This document shows positions 13,147 through 17,650 of a DNA stretch of 17,650 bases, piece by piece. Below the pieces are notes generated by a model. That model did not search any database, was not told the DNA's origin, and worked only from the letters and a program-made list of their open reading frames with translations. Within the stretch, counting starts at the first letter, position 1, and every line of letters begins with the position of its first letter. Made by a program: the position numbers and the translations under genes. Origin of the DNA: Clostridia bacterium (GTDB lineage Bacteria > Bacillota > Clostridia > Saccharofermentanales > UBA5734); assembly GCA_017997315.1 (NCBI GenBank), contig JAGOFF010000022.1:1-17650 (forward strand), read 5' to 3'.

Positions 13147-15504
13147 TCAGTATTTTCCGAATTCGTTGTCGCTCAGGGCGATCTTGGGCTTCAGCGTCTC
13201 TTTCCTGTCCTGTTTGTCCTGGCGGCCTTTTCCGGACGGCTTCCCTTCCGGTGCGGGATCCGTCCCGGCCGCATCGCCGGTTGCCGGCATCGGGGATTCC
13301 ACGGGAGCTGCCTGCTCGGCCGCCCGCACGGACGGTTTGGCGGGGGTCACGTTTCTGTGCCCGATTTCCGCCGCGTCAGCCCGCAGCGTGAACCGGTCGA
13401 TCATCCGCTTCAGGAGGCCGGCCTGGCTGGAAAGCTCCTCGCTGGCCTGCGCGCTCTGCTCCGCGGTGGCGGAATTCGCCTGGACCACCATGGAAACCTG
13501 CTCGACCCCCTGGTTGATCTGCGCGATCCCGGATGCCTGCTCATTGGAGGCGACCGCGATGGAACCCACCAGTTCAGCCGCCTTGGCGACATCCGACACA
13601 ATCCGGTCCAGCGCGGATGCGGTGTCGTCCGCGATGCGGGTACCGATCTCCACCTTGCGGATCGATCCTTCGATCAGTCCGGAAGTCTCCTTGGCGGCGG
13701 CGGCCGACCGGGCCGCGAGGTTCCGCACTTCCTCCGCGACGACTGCGAACCCTTTGCCCTGCGCTCCCGCATGTGCGGCCTCGACCGCGGCGTTCAGCGC
13801 CAGGATGTTGGTCTGGAAAGCGATCTCGTCGATGACTTTGATGATCTTGGAAATGTTGGTCGAGGATTCGTTGATCTCCTCCATGGCCTTCTGCATTTCC
13901 TTCATGCGGGAGTTGCCCTGCCGGGCGGCTCCCAGTGCGGCCGACGCGAGCTCGTTCGCCTCGTTGGCGCTCATCGCGTTCTGCTTGGTCTGGTCGGCGA
14001 TCTCGTTGATGGACGACGTCAGCTCCTCGACCGAGCTGGCTTGCTCGGTGGCTCCCTGCGACAGCGCCTGGCTTCCATCAGCCACCTGCGTCGAGCCGGC
14101 TGCGACCTGGTCGGACGCGGTGTTCATGTCGGACAGGATCTGGTTGAAGTTGTCCGCAATGAGGTTCAACGCCTGCTTGATCGCCAGGAAGTCGCCGAGG
14201 TACTCCCCCTTGATCTCCACATCGATGTCGGAATTGGCCATCTGCGTCAGGACGGACGTAATTTCACCGACGTAGGTGGACAGCGACTCCAGCGTCCCGT
14301 TCATGGACTCCTTGATCAGCGCGTAGTCGCCTTTGTAGTCGCCTTCCATCCGGATCTCGAGGTTCCCGCGCGCCATCCCGGCGAGAACCGCGGACGCCTC
14401 GTCGATGGGCTTGACCACAGTCTCGAGCACCTGGTTGAAACCGTTGAGCAGCTCCTTCCAGCTTCCTTCGAACCGGGCGGCGTTCGCACGGGTTTCCAGT
14501 CTGCCGTCGACGGCAGCCCCGATCAGGACGTTGGTCTCGTCGACCAGGCTGCGCACGGTGGTGATCGTCGTCTTCAGGGCGGGGGTGATCTCGTCTTCCG
14601 CATCCTTCGGCTGGAGCTCGGCGGACATGTCGCCGGCGGCGATCCGCTGCATTGTCCCGATGACCTGATGCTGCATGTCGTCCGCGAATGCATCCATCGC
14701 CTGCGCCATGAGGCCGATTTCATCCTTTGACTGGACATTGAGTCGGATGCTCAGGTGTCCTTTCCCCATCTCCTGGATCATATGCAGACTCTTGGCGATC
14801 GGGCCGCTGATCGATCTGGACACCAGAAGGCCGATGCCCACTCCTGCGACACCCACCACAACCGCCAGGGCCGACATGACGATGGTGGCCATTGTGGCAT
14901 GGCTCCCGCTGGTCTTCATCACCTGCTCTCCGTCCGCCAGGAACGCGGCCTGCAGGAGGTTGAACTGCTCCTGATACGCCGTCGCCGCCTGGGTGAACGC
15001 TCCGGCCGGCACCACTTTGCCGAGGGTGCTGAGCGACTCGTTGGCGATCAGTCCCGCCGCGGAGAGGTCCGCGTTCGCCAGCACCTTCTCGGTCATCACG
15101 TCCAGCTGGACGCCGTAGGCCGCACGGGCGGCCGCGAAACCGTCATATGCCGCCAGCAGTTCGTCCTTGCCCTCGACGTACTCTTTGAGTTCCTCCATCA
15201 TCCCGGACGCCGTTGTCCGCTGCTCGGCGACCTCATCGACAAAGACCTGGATGTCGACTGTTTCGCTGGCCCGGATCGCGTCGCGGATTGAAACGCGGGA
15301 CTGCTGGAACACACTCTGGATCCCGGACAGGAACGTGATCGGAACCGCGGACTCCCGGTAGATCTTTTTGTTGTTCGATGCGATCTCCGTCAGTGTGGCC
15401 ACCCCTACGATTCCAAGAAGAATCGCGAGAGCCGCGACGATTGCGAAGCCGGCGATCAGTTTGGTGCGGATGTTCAGGTTCCTGTAGACAGTCAAGAACT
15501 TCAC
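13147..15504 (-). CDS. Methyl-accepting chemotaxis protein with five HAMP modules
   Basis: This is a transmembrane chemoreceptor of 785 residues. TM1 (about 15-37), a four-helix-bundle-like extracytoplasmic sensor (about 40-203) and TM2 (about 206-228) are followed by HAMP 1 (230-283). Four more HAMP-like modules follow (about 284-322, 323-366, 367-412, 413-456), each with a D/G-rich connector such as AAGDMSAEL, VDGRLETRA, ARGNLEIRM and ANSDIDVEI. The signalling domain (about 470-700) has the highly conserved hairpin tip IAFQTNILALNAAVEAAHAG (561-580). A Pro/Ala/Lys-rich flexible tail (about 708-780) ends in EFGKY. The ligand is unknown. The start is GTG with AGGAGG 8 nt ahead, 30 nt after cheW. 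It is probably the main receptor of this kinase cluster. Confidence 0.95.
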   Translation of the reverse strand: MKFLTVYRNLNIRTKLIAGFAIVAALAILLGIVGVATLTEIASNNKKIYRESAVPITFLSGIQSVFQQSRVSIRDAIRASETVDIQVFVDEVAEQRTTASGMMEELKEYVEGKDELLAAYDGFAAARAAYGVQLDVMTEKVLANADLSAAGLIANESLSTLGKVVPAGAFTQAATAYQEQFNLLQAAFLADGEQVMKTSGSHATMATIVMSALAVVVGVAGVGIGLLVSRSISGPIAKSLHMIQEMGKGHLSIRLNVQSKDEIGLMAQAMDAFADDMQHQVIGTMQRIAAGDMSAELQPKDAEDEITPALKTTITTVRSLVDETNVLIGAAVDGRLETRANAARFEGSWKELLNGFNQVLETVVKPIDEASAVLAGMARGNLEIRMEGDYKGDYALIKESMNGTLESLSTYVGEITSVLTQMANSDIDVEIKGEYLGDFLAIKQALNLIADNFNQILSDMNTASDQVAAGSTQVADGSQALSQGATEQASSVEELTSSINEIADQTKQNAMSANEANELASAALGAARQGNSRMKEMQKAMEEINESSTNISKIIKVIDEIAFQTNILALNAAVEAAHAGAQGKGFAVVAEEVRNLAARSAAAAKETSGLIEGSIRKVEIGTRIADDTASALDRIVSDVAKAAELVGSIAVASNEQASGIAQINQGVEQVSMVVQANSATAEQSAQASEELSSQAGLLKRMIDRFTLRADAAEIGHRNVTPAKPSVRAAEQAAPVESPMPATGDAAGTDPAPEGKPSGKGRQDKQDRKETLKPKIALSDNEFGKY

Positions 15505-15534
15505 GGTCGCTTCCTCCTGCTTATTGCTGCCGCG

Positions 15535-16035
15535 TTACTCCACCGCGATCAGCGCTTCGGTCTCATCCTCGTTCAAGAAACGGTCGATATCCAGCAGCAG
15601 CTTCACATCCTCGCCGACCTTGCCGATCCCCTTGATGTACCGGTTCTGGAAACCGGTGCGGATCTCCGGCGGCGGCACGACGCTCTCCTCCGGGATGTCG
15701 AGGACATCCGCGACGTTGTCAACGATCATGCCGATGACGAGGTCTTCGAGTTCGACAACAATGATGCAGGTCCGGTCGTCGTACGGAACCGGCGGCTTGC
15801 CGAACTTCATCCGGACGTCCACCACCGGCACGATGCGGCCGCGCAGGTTGATGATGCCCCGGACGAACGCGGGCACCTCCGGCACCTCCGTGATCTGCTG
15901 GATCCCGATGATCTCGGTGATGTAGCGGATCTCGATCCCATAGACTTCCTTCCCCAGAGTGAAAGTCAGGTACTTGTCCTTGAGGGTGTCTTCTTCGATT
16001 TCCGGTTCGTTGGTGTTGCGATAGTCCCTGGCCAT
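15535..16035 (-). CDS. cheW: Chemotaxis coupling protein CheW
   Basis: CheW links the CheA kinase to chemoreceptors in the cytoplasmic signalling array. The protein has 166 residues: a charged N-terminal extension (about 1-18) and a full CheW beta-barrel fold (about 20-160). Family landmarks are YLTFTLGKEVYGIEI, the EVPEVPAFVRGIINLRGRIVP segment that carries the receptor/CheA contact Arg, and VVELEDLVIGMIVDNVADVL. The length is at the upper end of the family. It starts 15 nt after the cheA stop, with GGAGG in the intergenic gap, and lies 30 nt before the receptor gene. Confidence 0.95.
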   Translation of the reverse strand: MARDYRNTNEPEIEEDTLKDKYLTFTLGKEVYGIEIRYITEIIGIQQITEVPEVPAFVRGIINLRGRIVPVVDVRMKFGKPPVPYDDRTCIIVVELEDLVIGMIVDNVADVLDIPEESVVPPPEIRTGFQNRYIKGIGKVGEDVKLLLDIDRFLNEDETEALIAVE

Positions 16036-16050
16036 GGTGTCCTCCTCCGG

Positions 16051-17650
16051 TCAGTATGCGTTTACCTTGGCCATCAGGCCGTTGGCGTCCAAAATGAGGC
16101 TGATCCCGCCGTCCCCGAGGATCGTGCATCCCGCGACTCCCCTCGCCTTGCGCACATAGGCGGGGAGCGGCTTGACCACCGCCTGCTGTTCGCCGAGAAG
16201 CTCGTCCGCAAAGAGGCAGACCGTGCTGTCGTCGTCCTCCATCACCACGATGATCCCGTCCTGCAGGTTCTCGTGCCGCGGCGTCACACCGAACCGCTTG
16301 TGAAGGCGGATGATGTTGAGGCACTCGCCCCGGATCATCACCATCTCGTTGCCCTCGGTATCTTCGATCACCTGTCCGTCCCTGGCACGGAAGGATTCCC
16401 GGATCGAATTGATGGGTATGATATAGCGGTTCTCGCCGACCGAAACCATCATGCCGTCGATGATCGCCAGCGTCAGGGGGATGCGGATGGTGATGGTCGT
16501 ACCGCGGCCGGACTGGCTGTCCAGGGATACAGCACCTCCGACCCGCGTGATGTTGTCCCGGACCACGTCCATGCCGACACCCCGTCCCGAGAATTCCGAG
16601 ACGCTCTCCTTGGTCGAGAAACCCGGGAGCATGATGAACGCGAACGCTTCCTTGTCGCTGTAGTCGTTGTCCGCCCGGGTGAGGAGTCCGCGCTCCCGGG
16701 CCTTGGCCAGGATCTTGGCGCGGTCGAGGCCCCGTCCGTCGTCCCGAATGATGATGAGGATGTCCCCGCCGACGCTCCGGGCTTCGAGAAGCAGATTCCC
16801 TTTGGCCGGCTTTTGGGCCGCCAACCGCTCCTCCGGGCTTTCGATTCCGTGGTCCAGCGCGTTCCGGATCAGATGCATCAGCGGATCGGAAATCCGGTCG
16901 ATGATGTTCTTGTCCAGTTCGGTCTCTTCACCGGACAGAACCAGATCGACTTCCTTGCCGAGTTTCCGCGTCATGTCGCGGACGATCCGCTGCATCCGGT
17001 GGAACGTGGCGGCGATCGGGATCATGCGCAGCGACATGACGATGTCCTGCAGTTCATTGGTCAGTTTGCCGAGTTGCCTTGCGGCCTTGCGGAACGCTTC
17101 GAGACGAAGTCCCTCCAGTTCCGGATTGCGGACTGTCATCGCCTCGGCGATCACCATCTCGCCGACCAGGTCGAGCAGCCGGTCGAGTTTTTCCGTACTG
17201 ACGCTGATCAGGCTCTGCTGACGGGGCGCGGCCGACGCCCTGGACGCGGACTCCTCGCCTGTCGCGGACTCGGTCGCCGCAGTCTCCGGTTCCGGACCGG
17301 AGGCGGTCACCGCACCGGATGCGGCGGATCCGTCGGGGCGCTGCGTCTCCGCCGGGAACTCCGCAACCTCCTCGAACTCCAGCCGATCCAGGAACATGGT
17401 CTGGTTCAGGATGTCCCTCATCGCGTCCTGATCGCGATCGGATGTGAACTGCATCTGGAAACCGGTTTCCCGGATGGTGCCGGAAGTCTCTTCGTTGTCC
17501 GCGATGTCCGTCGGCACATAGCGCAGCTCGAGGCAATAGTCCTTGAGGCCGTGGACCACGGTAAAGGCGCTCATGTTTTCCATCTGGCACCCGTCTTCAA
17601 AGACGATCCGGGCGATGTAGCGGTGCACACCTTCCGCCTTCGCGGATATG
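16051..17650 (-). CDS. cheA: Chemotaxis histidine kinase CheA, lacking its N-terminus (runs off right edge)
   Basis: CheA autophosphorylates in response to receptors and passes phosphate to CheY and CheB. The frame is open to the window edge, so the P1 domain with the phosphoacceptor histidine is not visible. Numbering from the GTG at 17628, the visible part starts within P2 (about 1-88, EDGCQMENMSAFTVVHGLKD), then an Ala/Glu/Ser-rich linker (89-138), P3 dimerisation helices (139-205), the P4 ATPase (about 206-385) and the P5 CheW-like domain (386-522). The kinase boxes are intact: N-box HLIRNALDHGIE, G1 DDGRGL, F-box LPGFSTK and G2 GRGVGMDVV. The GTG at 17628 is not the true start, because P2 residues continue upstream in frame. 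It precedes cheW by 15 nt and is the first visible gene of the cluster. Confidence 0.95.
   Translation of the reverse strand, partial: ISAKAEGVHRYIARIVFEDGCQMENMSAFTVVHGLKDYCLELRYVPTDIADNEETSGTIRETGFQMQFTSDRDQDAMRDILNQTMFLDRLEFEEVAEFPAETQRPDGSAASGAVTASGPEPETAATESATGEESASRASAAPRQQSLISVSTEKLDRLLDLVGEMVIAEAMTVRNPELEGLRLEAFRKAARQLGKLTNELQDIVMSLRMIPIAATFHRMQRIVRDMTRKLGKEVDLVLSGEETELDKNIIDRISDPLMHLIRNALDHGIESPEERLAAQKPAKGNLLLEARSVGGDILIIIRDDGRGLDRAKILAKARERGLLTRADNDYSDKEAFAFIMLPGFSTKESVSEFSGRGVGMDVVRDNITRVGGAVSLDSQSGRGTTITIRIPLTLAIIDGMMVSVGENRYIIPINSIRESFRARDGQVIEDTEGNEMVMIRGECLNIIRLHKRFGVTPRHENLQDGIIVVMEDDDSTVCLFADELLGEQQAVVKPLPAYVRKARGVAGCTILGDGGISLILDANGLMAKVNAY

Noticed and set aside
12185..14730. 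Overlapping plus-strand open frames of 696 and 554 codons opposite cheR and the receptor gene
   Set aside because: These are low-complexity Arg/Ser/Ala/Asp-rich translations without family motifs, opposite intact chemotaxis genes. They are explained by GC-rich codon bias.
17606..17628. GTG at 17628 as the start of cheA
   Set aside because: The frame continues upstream to the window edge and the translation there already belongs to the P2 domain; P1 must lie further upstream.

Overview
This is a GC-rich bacterial chromosome segment in which every supported gene lies on the minus strand, so it is transcribed from right to left. The gene set suggests a high-GC member of the Bacillota, probably a clostridial-type anaerobe: a PucR/CdaR-type regulator ahead of ftsE-ftsX, a ComFB-family protein, Hsp33, and purine-rich Shine-Dalgarno sequences with several GTG/TTG starts. 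That placement is an inference from gene content, not a measurement. I see no rRNA, tRNA, CRISPR array, insertion sequence or phage gene.

Right block (17650 down to about 6824), in transcription order: cheA (5' end outside the window), cheW, a five-HAMP chemoreceptor, cheR, cheB, a PAS-GGDEF-EAL protein, a PilZ/YcgR-like c-di-GMP receptor, a PAS-GGDEF-HD-GYP protein and a small ComFB-family protein. Gaps are 11-68 nt or short overlaps, except for 134 nt between the receptor gene and cheR, which holds a perfect 14-bp GC-rich hairpin. The block joins a chemosensory core (kinase, coupler, receptor, methylation enzymes) to a c-di-GMP module with synthesis, two unrelated phosphodiesterase types, one PilZ receptor and one possible second receptor (ComFB).

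Boundary (6823 to 6572): a 252-nt gap with a GC-rich hairpin just after comFB, two sigma-A-like promoters facing the next block, and an inverted repeat that overlaps the -35 of the proximal promoter.

Left block (6571 down to 1): a PucR/CdaR-type regulator, ftsE, ftsX, an EnvC-like M23 coiled-coil peptidoglycan hydrolase, an S41 C-terminal processing peptidase, a class I methyltransferase, and the first 104 codons of hslO (Hsp33), which runs off the left edge. FtsEX with an M23 hydrolase and a CtpA-type protease is a recognisable cell-wall hydrolysis and division module. The last two genes are joined to it by 4-nt ATGA/GTGA stop-start overlaps.

The most interesting item is the fused chemosensory/c-di-GMP/ComFB layout. 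The individual families are all known; what may be undescribed is their combination and the function of ComFB in it.
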